A stretch of 64,000 nucleotides of DNA from Pseudomonadota bacterium (lineage in GTDB: Bacteria > Pseudomonadota > Alphaproteobacteria > Reyranellales > Reyranellaceae): positions 1 through 64,000 of the forward strand of contig JAFEFF010000196.1 in the NCBI GenBank assembly GCA_018240745.1, in the 5' to 3' direction. Position 1 is the first letter of the stretch. The number at the start of each line of letters is the position of its first letter. The position numbers and the translations under genes are program-made. The notes beneath the pieces were generated by a model. That model was not told the origin of the DNA. It saw nothing but the letters and a program-made list of their open reading frames with translations, and did not search any database. This document shows, one piece after another, positions 16,579 through 25,122 of the stretch.

Positions 16579-18231
16579 CTACGCCGGAGCCGTATCCGCC
16601 CGTTCGAGCATGCGTTCCGCGATCTCGCGCTCGCCCAGCACCACCAGGTTGGCGCCCAGCCGCTCGAGATGCTCGACCGCGGCGTCGGAATGGGCCCGCG
16701 CCAGGATCTCCAGCAGGGGATTGATGGCGCGCGCCTGCTCGACCACCTGGCCGGCCTCGAACGCCTCGGGAATGGTGACGAACAACCGGCGCGCCGCGGC
16801 GAGGTTGGCTTGGGCCAGGATCTCGGGATCGGCGGCGTTGCCGACGAACACCTCGGCACCGTCTCGCCGCGCCTTCTCGAGGCCGTCCTCGTTGGTCTCG
16901 ATCACCACCAGCTCGGCGCCCGACCGGCGCAGCGCAGCGCCGACCAGCGAGCCGACGCGGCCGTAGCCGATCAGCACGTCGTGCCGCGGCTGCTGTGCCG
17001 GCGTCGGCGCGGCGATCACCTGCTCGCCGCTGGCGAATGGCGCTGACTCGGGCTGCATCCGCTTCACCAGCAGGGCGAAGACCAGCGGATTGAGCACGAT
17101 CGAGATGATGGCGCCGCCCAGCACCAGGTCGCGCGCCAGCGGCGGCACCATCCCGAGCTCGAGGCCGAGCCCGATCAGGACGAAGGAGAATTCGCCGATC
17201 TGGGCGCGGCCGGCGGCCACCGCCAATGCGGCCGGATCGCCGAGTTTGAAGGTGCGCACGATCGCCCACGAGACGGCCGCCTTGACGCCGACGATGATGA
17301 CCACGGTGGCGGCGAGCGCCAGCGGTGCGTCGACGATGACCTCCGGGTTGAGCAGCATGCCGACCGAGACGAAGAACAGCACGGCGAAGGCGTCGCGCAG
17401 GGGCAGCGCCTCCTCGGTCGCCTGCTGACTGAGCGTGCTCTCGCCCATGACGACGCCGGCAAAGAATGCACCCAAGGCGAACGAGACGTCGAACAGCTTG
17501 GCGGCACCGAACGCCACGCCGATCGCGAGGGCGTAGACGGCGAGCCGGAACAGCTCGCGCGAGCCGGTGTGCGCCGTGTAGTGCATCAGCCACGGAATGA
17601 CGCGGCGGCCAACCAGCAGCATTCCGGTAACGAAGATGCCGACCTTGACCAGCGTCACCAGGAGCTGGAAGGCGAGGCGGCCCGGCGGCACCGCGCCGTC
17701 GGTCGCCATCATCGCGATGGTCGGCAGCATCACCAGCGTCAGGATCGTCACCAGGTCCTCGACCACCAGCCAGCCGACGGCGAAGCGGCCGCGCTCGGTG
17801 TCGAGCATGTGCCGCTCCTGGAAGGCGCGCACCATGACCACCGTGCTGGCGACCGACAAAGCGAGGCCGAACACCAGCCCGGCCGTCCACGACCAGCCCA
17901 GCAGATGGCCGAGGCCGGCGCCCATCAAGGTCGCGACGACGATCTGGACCAGGGCACCGGGCACGACCATCCGCGCCACCGCCATCAGGTCCCTGAGCGA
18001 GAAGTGCAGCCCGACGCCGAACATCAGCAGGATGACGCCGATCTCCGCGAGCTCGCCCGCCAGTGCGCTGTCGGTGGAGAAGCCCGGCGTCGAAGGGCTG
18101 ACCACGACGCCTGCCAGCACGTAGCCGGCCAGCGGCTGGATGCGCAGTCGATGTGCCAGCAGACCGAAGGCGTAGGCCAGAGCCAAGCCCGCGGCGATGG
18201 TGGCGATGAGGGGAGTGTGATGTTCGGGCAT
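16579..18231 (-). CDS. CPA2-family cation:proton antiporter with RCK domain (YbaL/KefB-like)
   Basis: A 550-residue monovalent cation/proton antiporter. About twelve helices span residues 1-380 and include VSPSTPGFS, IGVILLMFGVGLHFSLRDL and SFALGAFFAGVVMGES, which match the KefB/YbaL exchanger domain. A C-terminal RCK/TrkA-N domain starts at DVLIGYGRVGSLVGA, a Rossmann fold that binds nucleotide, followed by ETNEDGLEKAR and VGNAADPEIL. It probably exports potassium or sodium under stress. The start MPEHHTPL at 18231 is preferred over an upstream in-frame GTG/ATG extension that overlaps the promoter. It is divergent from the Bug receptor with about 65 bp between starts. Confidence 0.9.
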   Translation of the reverse strand: MPEHHTPLIATIAAGLALAYAFGLLAHRLRIQPLAGYVLAGVVVSPSTPGFSTDSALAGELAEIGVILLMFGVGLHFSLRDLMAVARMVVPGALVQIVVATLMGAGLGHLLGWSWTAGLVFGLALSVASTVVMVRAFQERHMLDTERGRFAVGWLVVEDLVTILTLVMLPTIAMMATDGAVPPGRLAFQLLVTLVKVGIFVTGMLLVGRRVIPWLMHYTAHTGSRELFRLAVYALAIGVAFGAAKLFDVSFALGAFFAGVVMGESTLSQQATEEALPLRDAFAVLFFVSVGMLLNPEVIVDAPLALAATVVIIVGVKAAVSWAIVRTFKLGDPAALAVAAGRAQIGEFSFVLIGLGLELGMVPPLARDLVLGGAIISIVLNPLVFALLVKRMQPESAPFASGEQVIAAPTPAQQPRHDVLIGYGRVGSLVGAALRRSGAELVVIETNEDGLEKARRDGAEVFVGNAADPEILAQANLAAARRLFVTIPEAFEAGQVVEQARAINPLLEILARAHSDAAVEHLERLGANLVVLGEREIAERMLERADTAPA

Positions 18232-18244
18232 CGGAATTGCAGCG

Positions 18245-18274
18245 TTGACGAACTTTTTCGCTGGTATCGATACT
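18245..18274 (+). promoter_or_regulatory. Candidate sigma70-type promoter for Bug receptor gene
   Basis: TTGACG (18245-18250), an 18-bp spacer and GATACT (18269-18274) lie in the short divergent gap, about 22 bp before the ATG at 18297. The -35 fits consensus at five positions. Only the spacing and motifs support it. Confidence 0.4.
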
Positions 18275-18296
18275 GAACACAAGAACAGCGAGGAAA

Positions 18297-19265
18297 ATGA
18301 TGACGATTGGAAGACGCGGCCTGCTCGCCGGGGGCGGTGCGGCCCTGCTGGGCGCTCCGGCCCTTGCCGACACCTACCCCTCCAAGCAGATCCGCTGGGT
18401 CATTCCCTTCGCACCGGGCGGCAACTACGACGTCACCTCACGCCTGGTCGCCGACCCGATGGGCCGCGACCTCGGCCAGACCGTGCTGATCGACAACAAG
18501 CCCGGCGCGGGCGGCGTCGTCGGGCTGGAGAATGCGGTTCAGGCGCCGGCCGACGGCTACACCATCGTCATGGCGAGCTTCACAGTGGCCTATGTCGCAC
18601 CGATCTTCGCCGGCAAGCAGCAGATGCTGCAGGTGCTGGCGCCGGTCAGCATCCTGACCACGGCGCCGACCCTGATCGTCACGCGCTCCGACAGCCGCTT
18701 CAAGGACATCAAGAGCCTTCTCGCCGAGGCGAAGGCCAAGCCCGGCACGGTGACGATGGGCCATTCCGGCAACGGCACCACCAACCATGTCGCGATCCTG
18801 CGGCTGCAGCTCAACGAGAAGATCAAGTTCAACATCGTGCCGTACCGCGGCTCGGGCCCCGGCATCAACGATCTGCTGGCCGGCACGATCGACTGTTTCG
18901 CCGACCAGCTCACCAGCTCGATGCCGCACATCCAGAGCGGCAAGCTGCGCGGGCTGGTGAATTTCGGCCTCGACCACATTCCCGGCCTGCCGCAGGTGCC
19001 GACGCTGAAGGAGGCGGATTGCACGCCGTTCGAGGGCGGCACCACCGCCGGCGTCTTCGTGCGGCGGGAGACGCCGCAGCCGCTGGTCGAGCGCCTGAAC
19101 AAGGCGGTCGTCTTCGGGCTGAAGGACGAGGCGACCAGCAAGCGCCTGCGCGAACTCGGGGCGATCGTGCGGCCGTCGACGCCCGAGCAGTTCACCGAGG
19201 CGCTCAAGGCCGACGAGGCCAACGTCGCCGAGCTTCTGAACAAGGGCCTGCTGAAGCCGGAGTAG
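18297..19265 (+). CDS. Bug-family tripartite tricarboxylate transporter receptor
   Basis: A 322-residue periplasmic binding protein of the TctC/Bug family. The signal sequence is MTIGRRGLLAGGGAALLGAPALA, with an RR pair that would also suit Tat export. The family marks are YPSKQIRWVIPFAPGG, the double-Asp region GGNYDVTSRLVADPMG and IDNKPGAGGVVG. Such proteins bind carboxylates for TctAB membrane partners, but no tctA or tctB gene is in the window, so this is an orphan receptor. Of two adjacent ATG codons at 18297 and 18300, either may start; AGCGAGGAAA precedes them. Confidence 0.9.
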   Translation: MMTIGRRGLLAGGGAALLGAPALADTYPSKQIRWVIPFAPGGNYDVTSRLVADPMGRDLGQTVLIDNKPGAGGVVGLENAVQAPADGYTIVMASFTVAYVAPIFAGKQQMLQVLAPVSILTTAPTLIVTRSDSRFKDIKSLLAEAKAKPGTVTMGHSGNGTTNHVAILRLQLNEKIKFNIVPYRGSGPGINDLLAGTIDCFADQLTSSMPHIQSGKLRGLVNFGLDHIPGLPQVPTLKEADCTPFEGGTTAGVFVRRETPQPLVERLNKAVVFGLKDEATSKRLRELGAIVRPSTPEQFTEALKADEANVAELLNKGLLKPE

Positions 19266-19274
19266 CTCTGGGAT

Positions 19275-19396
19275 CGCGCCACTCCGTGGCGCTCATGTCA
19301 TATGGACCGCGCGCATCCCGCGCGCTCATGGTCATGAGCGGGCTGGAGCCTTCGGCTCCGCTCAGGCCAGGAGCCCGCGGTCCAATGAGTGGCGCG
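19275..19396. repeat. Family A composite palindromic element with nested hairpin
   Basis: The outer arms CGCGCCACT (19275-19283) and AGTGGCGCG (19388-19396) are inverted. The left outer arm also folds as GCGCCAC, TCC, GTGGCGC. Inside, the left unit 19304-19325 has GCGCGC, loop ATCCC, GCGCGC after GGACC. The right unit ending at 19383 has GCGGGC and GCCCGC around a nested hairpin GGAGCC, TTC, GGCTCC, then GGTCC. Left and right inner stems do not match each other here, although each still pairs with itself. Confidence 0.8.
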
Positions 19397-19424
19397 GTTC
19401 CGGCGGCTGGGCCATCTTACGGCG

Positions 19425-20504
19425 ATGGCCGGCGCTTCCACCAACCGCATTCCTCTCTATTCCATCATCCTGCCGGCGCTCGGACCGCTGACGTGGTTCC
19501 TCGTCGGCAAGACTCAATCCCCGCTGTTGGCGCTCGTGCTCGCCGCGGTGCTGCTCGGCAACGTCATCTCCGCTGTTCACCACGCCGAAGTCATTGCGCT
19601 TCGCATCGGGGAGCCGTTCGGAACCCTGGTGCTGGCGCTCGCCGTGACGGTCATCGAGGTCGGCATGATCGTCGTCCTGATGGTGGGCGGCGAGCCCAAC
19701 CCGACGCTCATGCGGGATTCGATCCATGCGGTCGTGATGCTGGTGCTGCACGGGCTTGCCGGCCTGTGCATCGTCGTCTGCGCCATCTACCACCGCGAGC
19801 CGGAGTTCCATGTCGCCGGCGCCAACGCCTTCCTCTCGGTGCTGATTCCCATGGCGGTCCTGGTGCTGGTCATGCCGAACTTCGTGGCTTCGGCGCCGGG
19901 GCCCTTCTATTCCTCCCTCCAGCTCGTGTTCGTCTCGGTCATGTGCCTTGCGCTCTATGGCGCCTTCCTCTTCATCCAGACCGGCTGGCATCGCGCCTAT
20001 TTCATGCCGATCGGTGACGATGAAACCGCGCCTTCGGCACGTCCCGGCACGCGCACCCTCCTGGCCTCCGTTGGCTTGTTGCCGCTTGCCCTGGTTTCCG
20101 TCGTGCTGCTGGCCAAGAGCCTGACTCCGGCCCTGGAAGCGGCGCTGGCCGCCGTCCAGGCGCCGGTCGCCGTCATCGGCATCATCATTGCCGCCATCGT
20201 GCTGCTGCCCGAGGCGGTCGCCGCGGTGCGTGCGGCGGCCCGCAACCGTCTTCAGTCCAGCATCAACCTCTCGCTGGGCAGCGGCGTCGCCAGCATTGGG
20301 CTTACGGTGCCGACGGTCGCAGTGGTGTCACGGGTCATCGATCAGCCGCTGCAGCTCGGCATCTCGGAGAGCAACAGCATCCTGATGACCCTGGGCGTGC
20401 TGATCGCCGTCATCACCTACGGCACGGGCCGGACGAACGTCTTGGCCGGCATCGTCCACCTCGTCCTGCTCGCGGCCTACCTCTTCCTGACCTTCGTTCC
20501 CTAG
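19425..20504 (+). CDS. Calcium/cation:proton exchanger (ChaA/y4hA-like)
   Basis: A 359-residue membrane protein with about eleven helices in two Na_Ca_ex halves. The conserved acidic motifs are HHAEVIALRIGEPFGTLVLA followed by AVTVIEVGMIV in the first half, and LLPEAVAAVRAAARNRLQ with SGVASIGLTVP in the second half. These are the ion-binding alpha-repeats of the CaCA superfamily, so Ca2+ or Na+/H+ exchange across the inner membrane is expected. ATG 19425 is preferred over an upstream frame that reads through the family A repeat. Its TAG interlocks with the TAG of the dehydratase gene on the other strand (CTAG at 20501-20504). Confidence 0.88.
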   Translation: MAGASTNRIPLYSIILPALGPLTWFLVGKTQSPLLALVLAAVLLGNVISAVHHAEVIALRIGEPFGTLVLALAVTVIEVGMIVVLMVGGEPNPTLMRDSIHAVVMLVLHGLAGLCIVVCAIYHREPEFHVAGANAFLSVLIPMAVLVLVMPNFVASAPGPFYSSLQLVFVSVMCLALYGAFLFIQTGWHRAYFMPIGDDETAPSARPGTRTLLASVGLLPLALVSVVLLAKSLTPALEAALAAVQAPVAVIGIIIAAIVLLPEAVAAVRAAARNRLQSSINLSLGSGVASIGLTVPTVAVVSRVIDQPLQLGISESNSILMTLGVLIAVITYGTGRTNVLAGIVHLVLLAAYLFLTFVP

Positions 20505-21661
20505 GCGATTTCCTTCATCACCGCCCAGAGGTCGGCCTTGCGCTCGAAGCCGATGCCCGGCGCATCCGGCAGGGCGACGCGGCCGTCGACCACCGGGCAG
20601 TCGTCGGCGAAGCCGCCGAACGGGGCGAAGACCTGCGGGTAGGATTCGTTGCCGCCGCATTGCAGGCCGACGGCGATGTTGAGCGCGAACTGGTGGCCGC
20701 CGTGCGGCACGCAGCGCCGCGGCGACCAGCCGTTGGCCTTCAGCATGGCGAGCGTGCGCAGGTACTCGACGAGGCCGTAGGAGAGCGCCGGATCGAACTG
20801 CAGGATGTCGCGGTCGGGTCGCAAGCCGCCATGGCGGATCAGGTTGCGCGCGTCCTGCATGGAGAAGAGGTTCTCGCCGGTCGCCAGCGGCTGGCCGTAC
20901 TCGGTCGCCAGCGCCGCATGCGCCAGGTAGTCGAGCGGATCGAGCGGCTCCTCGTACCAGCGCAGGCCGTAACCTTCGATCGCCTTGCCGAACTCGATCG
21001 CGGTGGTGAGGTCGAACTTGCCGTTGACATCGACCGCCAGCCGCTCGCCCGAGCCCACGATCTTCAGCACCGCCTCGATGCGCTCGAGATCTTCGGCGAG
21101 CGGCACGCCGCCCACCTTCATCTTCACGCATGAGTAGCCGAGGCCGAGATAGTGCTTCATCTCGTCCTGCAGCGCCTCGAGGTCCTTGCCCGGGTAGTAG
21201 TAGCCGCCGGCCGCATAGACCCACGCCTTGTCGTCGTACTGGCCGCCGTTGTAGCGATCGGCCAGCAGCTTCCACAGCGGCACGCGCCTGGCCTTGGCGA
21301 CGGCATCCCACAGCGCCATGTCGAGCACGCCGACAGCGACCGAGCGCTCGCCGTGGCCGCCCGGCTTCTCGTTGGCCATCATCGCCGTCCAGCACTTGGC
21401 CGGATCGATCAGGCCCTCGCCGTCGAGCAACGAGTCGGGCTTGGCCTCCGACACGCGCTTGATGAAGCGCTCGTTCAGCAGCCCGTGCTGGGCATAGCGG
21501 CCGTTGGAATTGAAGCCGTAGCCGACCACCGGCTTGCCCTCGACCTCGAGGTCGGTGATTACCGCCACGACCGAGGCCGTCATCTGGCTGAAGTCGATAT
21601 AGGCGTTGGCGATGTTGGAGCGGATCGGCGAGACGATGTCGCGAATGGCGACGATGCGCAT
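20501..21661 (-). CDS. tarD: Enolase-superfamily dehydratase, D(-)-tartrate dehydratase-like
   Basis: A 386-residue enolase-superfamily enzyme. YIDFSQMTAS, VVGYGFNSNGRYAQHG and MMANEKPGGHGERSVAVG closely follow the characterised Bradyrhizobium D-tartrate dehydratase. The catalytic set lines up with a constant two-residue offset: Lys182 in CVKMKVGG, metal ligands Asp211 (DVNGKF), Glu237 (WYEEPL) and Glu263 (TGENLFS), and His320 (CVPHGGHQ). It should dehydrate D-tartrate to oxaloacetate, or act on a near relative. It lies 12 bp downstream of two MFS carrier genes on the same strand, which fits a substrate uptake and breakdown unit. The match is from memory and residue pattern. Confidence 0.82.
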   Translation of the reverse strand: MRIVAIRDIVSPIRSNIANAYIDFSQMTASVVAVITDLEVEGKPVVGYGFNSNGRYAQHGLLNERFIKRVSEAKPDSLLDGEGLIDPAKCWTAMMANEKPGGHGERSVAVGVLDMALWDAVAKARRVPLWKLLADRYNGGQYDDKAWVYAAGGYYYPGKDLEALQDEMKHYLGLGYSCVKMKVGGVPLAEDLERIEAVLKIVGSGERLAVDVNGKFDLTTAIEFGKAIEGYGLRWYEEPLDPLDYLAHAALATEYGQPLATGENLFSMQDARNLIRHGGLRPDRDILQFDPALSYGLVEYLRTLAMLKANGWSPRRCVPHGGHQFALNIAVGLQCGGNESYPQVFAPFGGFADDCPVVDGRVALPDAPGIGFERKADLWAVMKEIA

Positions 21662-21673
21662 GGAGACTCCCTG

Positions 21674-22873
21674 TCAGGCGATGGCGGGTGGGCGCCGCAT
21701 CTGGCGGCTGAGCAGCCACCAGGCGATGGCGGCATTCAGCACGTTCCAGCCAATACCATTGATGAAGGCGCCCTGGTACGAGCCCGTGATGTCGAACAGC
21801 TTGCCGCCCATCCAGCCGCCCAGCGCCATGCCGAGCACGGTCGAGGAGACGGTGAGGCCGACCCGGCTCGCCGCCTCGCGCGGCGGGAAGTACTCGCGCA
21901 CGATGATGGCGTAACTCGGCACGATGCCGCCCTGGAACAGGCCGAACAGCGCCGACACGATGTAGAGCGAGACGACCGAATCGGCCATCAGGTAGAAGAG
22001 CAGCGCGACCGCCTGCAGGGTCGAGCCGAGCAGCAGGGTCATCGCGCCGCCGACCCGGTCGGCCAGCCAGCCCGAGCCGATCCGGCTAACGATGCCGAAG
22101 CCCAGCATCAGCGACAGCATCTCGGCGCCCGCGGCGACGCCGAAGCCTCGATCGGCGCAGTAGGCGACGATGTGGACCTGCGGCATCGACATGGCGACGC
22201 AGCAGCTAAGACCGGCCAGGATCAGCAATGCCTGCAGTCCGTTGGGCGACAGGCCGAGCGAGGCGAGCGAGCGCCGGGCCACCGCGATCGCGCCGCCGGC
22301 CGCGTGGTCGGGCGCGCGGCGACGCAGGGTGAAGGCCAGCGGGATCATGACGGCGACGCACAGCACGCCGGCCGACAGGTAGGTCGTGCGCCAACCGAAG
22401 TGATGAATCGTCAGCTCGACGATCGGCGGCCACAGCGCGCCGGCGATGTAATTGCCGGACGCGGCGATGGCGACGGCGACGCCGCGGCGCTTCTCGAACC
22501 AGTGCGAGATGTCGGCGATCAACGGCGCGAAGGTGGCGGCGGCGCTGAAGCCGATCAGCGTCTGCGCCACGGCGAACATCGCCAGTGAGCCGGTCGCCGA
22601 GGCGAGGCCGAAGCCCGCACCGAGGCCGAGCGCGCTGACCACCGATGCGACGACGATGCCGTGCCGGTCGACCAGCCGGCCAACGATCACGCCGCCCAGG
22701 AAGAAGCCGATCATGTTCATGGAATAGGCGAAGGAGATGTCGGCGCGGCTGACGCCGAGATCGCCCTGCACCGCAGGCATGGCGACCGCGAGCGCCCACA
22801 TGCCGATGCCACCCAGGGTACTCAGGGTCACGCTGACGGCGAGCCGCCGCCAGGCGTACGGGGAATCGATCAC
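21674..22873 (-). CDS. MFS transporter, second of a tandem pair
   Basis: A 399-residue major facilitator with twelve predicted helices. GRLVDRHGIVVASVVSALG is the loop 2-3 motif. CCVAMSMPQVHIVAYC and LFGLFQGGIVPSYAIIVREYFPP mark the OFA/monocarboxylate-type subfamily. It is a paralogue of the next upstream gene and shares these segments almost word for word. GTG 22873 overlaps the TGA of that gene by 4 bp (GTGA), which argues for coupled translation. The dehydratase gene follows 12 bp later. An organic acid such as tartrate is the likely cargo from context. Confidence 0.85.
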   Translation of the reverse strand: MIDSPYAWRRLAVSVTLSTLGGIGMWALAVAMPAVQGDLGVSRADISFAYSMNMIGFFLGGVIVGRLVDRHGIVVASVVSALGLGAGFGLASATGSLAMFAVAQTLIGFSAAATFAPLIADISHWFEKRRGVAVAIAASGNYIAGALWPPIVELTIHHFGWRTTYLSAGVLCVAVMIPLAFTLRRRAPDHAAGGAIAVARRSLASLGLSPNGLQALLILAGLSCCVAMSMPQVHIVAYCADRGFGVAAGAEMLSLMLGFGIVSRIGSGWLADRVGGAMTLLLGSTLQAVALLFYLMADSVVSLYIVSALFGLFQGGIVPSYAIIVREYFPPREAASRVGLTVSSTVLGMALGGWMGGKLFDITGSYQGAFINGIGWNVLNAAIAWWLLSRQMRRPPAIA

Positions 22874-24081
22874 GCGGTGACACTCATGGGCAGGCGGCGG
22901 TTCTGGCGGCTCAGCAGCCACCACACGATCACGCCGTTCAGCAGGTTGAAGGCGATGCCGTTGAGGAAAGCCGCGTGATAGGAGCCGGTGACGTCGAATA
23001 GCTTGCCGCCGAGCCAGCCGCCGCCCGCCATGCCGATGATGGTGGCCGAGATGGCGATGCCCATGCGCGCGCCGGCTTCCTTGGGCGGGAAGTATTCGCG
23101 CACGATCACGCCGTAGCTCGGGATGATGCCACCCTGGAACAACCCGAACAGCGCCGAGACGATGTAGAGCCCGACCAGGCCGTCCGACACGAGATAGCCC
23201 AGTAGCGCCACCGCCTGCGCGGTCGAGCCGAGCAGCAGCGTCTTGAGCCCGCCGATCCGGTCGGCGATCCAGCCCGAACCCAGCCGGCTCACGATGCCGA
23301 ACGCTGTCATGATCGACAGCATCTCGGCGCCGCGTGCCGGCCCGTAACCAAGGTCGACGCAGTAGGCGACGATATGGACCTGCGGCATCGACATGGCGAC
23401 GCAGCAGCCGATGCCGGCGATGCCGAGCCAGATCTGCAGGCCGTTGGGCGTGAGCCCGAGCGCACGCGCCGAGTGCGGCGCGACGGCCGCGGCGCTGCCG
23501 GCCTGGACCGGTGAGCGCGGCCGCAGCACCAAACAGGCGGGCAGCATGCCGACCAGGCAGATCGCCGCCACGACCAGGTAGGTCGTGCGCCAGTCGTACT
23601 GGTGCGCCACCACCTCGGTGAGCTTGGGCCATATCGCGCCGCCGAGATAGTTGCCGGAGGCGCAAATCGCCATGGCGAGCGCACGGCGCTTGGCGAACCA
23701 GTGCGAGGTGTCGGCGACCAGCGGAATGAAGGCGGCGGCCGAGCCGACGCCGATCAGAACGCCCTGGATGGCGGCGAACAGCCAAAGGGTCGGTGCGAGA
23801 GAGGCCAGGGCGTAGCCGCCGGCGATCATCGCCGTCGCCAGCAGCATGGTCGTGAACGCGCCCTTGGTGTCGATCAGCCGGCCGAGCAGGATCGAGCCCG
23901 CGCCGAAGCCCAGCATGGTGGTGGTGTAGGAGAACGAGACCTCGGCGCGGGTCGCCGCGAACTCGGCCTGCAGGTTCGGGAAGATCACCACCACGCCCCA
24001 CATGCCGACAGAGCCGAACGCGCTCAAAGTCGCGCAGGCGGCCAGCCGCCACCACGCGTACCGCGAATCGACGCTATGCAT
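22870..24081 (-). CDS. MFS transporter, first of a tandem pair
   Basis: A 403-residue twelve-helix major facilitator. Its loop 2-3 motif is GRLIDTKGAFTTMLLATAM. It carries CCVAMSMPQVHIVAYC and LFGLFQGGIIPSYGVIVREY, as in the adjoining paralogue. Conservation across the pair is high around helices 1-2, 7-8 and 10, and lower in the central loop. ATG 24081 gives MHSVDSRYAWWRLAACATL, which aligns with the paralogue's start. It lies only 5 bp after the SMP-30 gene stop. Two carriers may form a heteromer or take two stereoisomers; this is not shown. Confidence 0.87.
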   Translation of the reverse strand: MHSVDSRYAWWRLAACATLSAFGSVGMWGVVVIFPNLQAEFAATRAEVSFSYTTTMLGFGAGSILLGRLIDTKGAFTTMLLATAMIAGGYALASLAPTLWLFAAIQGVLIGVGSAAAFIPLVADTSHWFAKRRALAMAICASGNYLGGAIWPKLTEVVAHQYDWRTTYLVVAAICLVGMLPACLVLRPRSPVQAGSAAAVAPHSARALGLTPNGLQIWLGIAGIGCCVAMSMPQVHIVAYCVDLGYGPARGAEMLSIMTAFGIVSRLGSGWIADRIGGLKTLLLGSTAQAVALLGYLVSDGLVGLYIVSALFGLFQGGIIPSYGVIVREYFPPKEAGARMGIAISATIIGMAGGGWLGGKLFDVTGSYHAAFLNGIAFNLLNGVIVWWLLSRQNRRLPMSVTA

Positions 24082-24086
24082 TTGCG

Positions 24087-25031
24087 TCAGCCGCCGGCGA
24101 CGCCCTGCGTGTTGACGTACAGCGCGTAGAGCGAGTGGCTGGCCGCCATGAACAGCCGGTTGCGGTAGCGCCCGCCGAAGCAGACGTTGGCGCAGCGCTC
24201 CGGCAGGCTGATGTGGCCGATCGGCTTGCCCTCGGGATTGAAGACGCGGACGCCATCCAGATCGTCGGTGCCCATGCCCCAGCCGCACCACAGGTTGCCG
24301 TCGATGTCGACCCGGAAGCCATCGGGCGAGCCGCCCTGGCCGGCATCGATCAGCACCTTGCCGTTGGCGAGCCTGGTGCCGTTGTCGACCACGTCATAGG
24401 ACAGGATCTGGCGGCGTGGCTCGGCGCGCGAGGCCACGACATAGAGCTTTTTCTCGTCGGGCGAAAAGGCGAGGCCGTTCGGGCCCGGCACGTCGTCGAC
24501 CATCATCGACAGCTTGCCGGTCGAAGTGTCGAGCCGATAGACGGCCGGCGTGTTCTCGCTCTCCGCCTTGTGGCCCTCGTAGTAGCCCAGGATGCCGAAG
24601 GTCGGATCGGTGAACCACACCGAGTGGTCCGATTTCACCACCACGTCGTTCGGCGAATTGAGCGGTTTGCCATTGTAGCTGTCGGCCAGCACGGTGATCG
24701 AGCCGTCATATTCGGTGCGCACGACGCGGCGCGCATCGTGCTCGCAGCCGACCAGCCGGCCCTGGCGGTCCCGGGTGTGGCCGTTGGCGTTGTTCGACGG
24801 CTTGCGGAAGACGGTGACGTTGCCCGTCTCCTCGTCCCAGCGCAGGATGCGGTTGTTGGGGATGTCGCTCCACAGCACGCAGCGGCCGTCGCCGAAATAG
24901 ACCGGACCCTCGGACCAGCGGCAGCCGGTATAGAGCCGCTCGACCGAAGCGAGCGGCAGGCGGTACTTGCTGAACGACGGATCGAGCACGCGCACCGCCG
25001 GATCGGGGTAACGCTCGTTGGGCTGCCACAT
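24087..25031 (-). CDS. SMP-30/gluconolactonase/LRE family protein
   Basis: A 314-residue six-bladed beta-propeller lactonase. Family features are WSEGPVYFGDGRCVLWSDIPNNRILRW, where Glu is a metal ligand, TRDRQGRLVGCEHDARRVVR, LNSPNDVVVKSDHSVWFTDPTFGI with the Asn-Asp metal residues, and PGPNGLAFSPDEKKLYV. Such enzymes hydrolyse aldonolactones with a divalent metal. It is the first clear gene of the minus-strand set that continues with two MFS carriers and the tartrate dehydratase-like enzyme, and may prepare a sugar-acid substrate for it. Confidence 0.88.
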   Translation of the reverse strand: MWQPNERYPDPAVRVLDPSFSKYRLPLASVERLYTGCRWSEGPVYFGDGRCVLWSDIPNNRILRWDEETGNVTVFRKPSNNANGHTRDRQGRLVGCEHDARRVVRTEYDGSITVLADSYNGKPLNSPNDVVVKSDHSVWFTDPTFGILGYYEGHKAESENTPAVYRLDTSTGKLSMMVDDVPGPNGLAFSPDEKKLYVVASRAEPRRQILSYDVVDNGTRLANGKVLIDAGQGGSPDGFRVDIDGNLWCGWGMGTDDLDGVRVFNPEGKPIGHISLPERCANVCFGGRYRNRLFMAASHSLYALYVNTQGVAGG

Positions 25032-25122
25032 CTTCGGTTTCCTCGCGTTTCTTGGTCGTCGGGCTTGATGTCGCCCGTCCGGATGACCTTACCCCAGACT
25101 TCCGATCGTCACGAAGGGTCTC

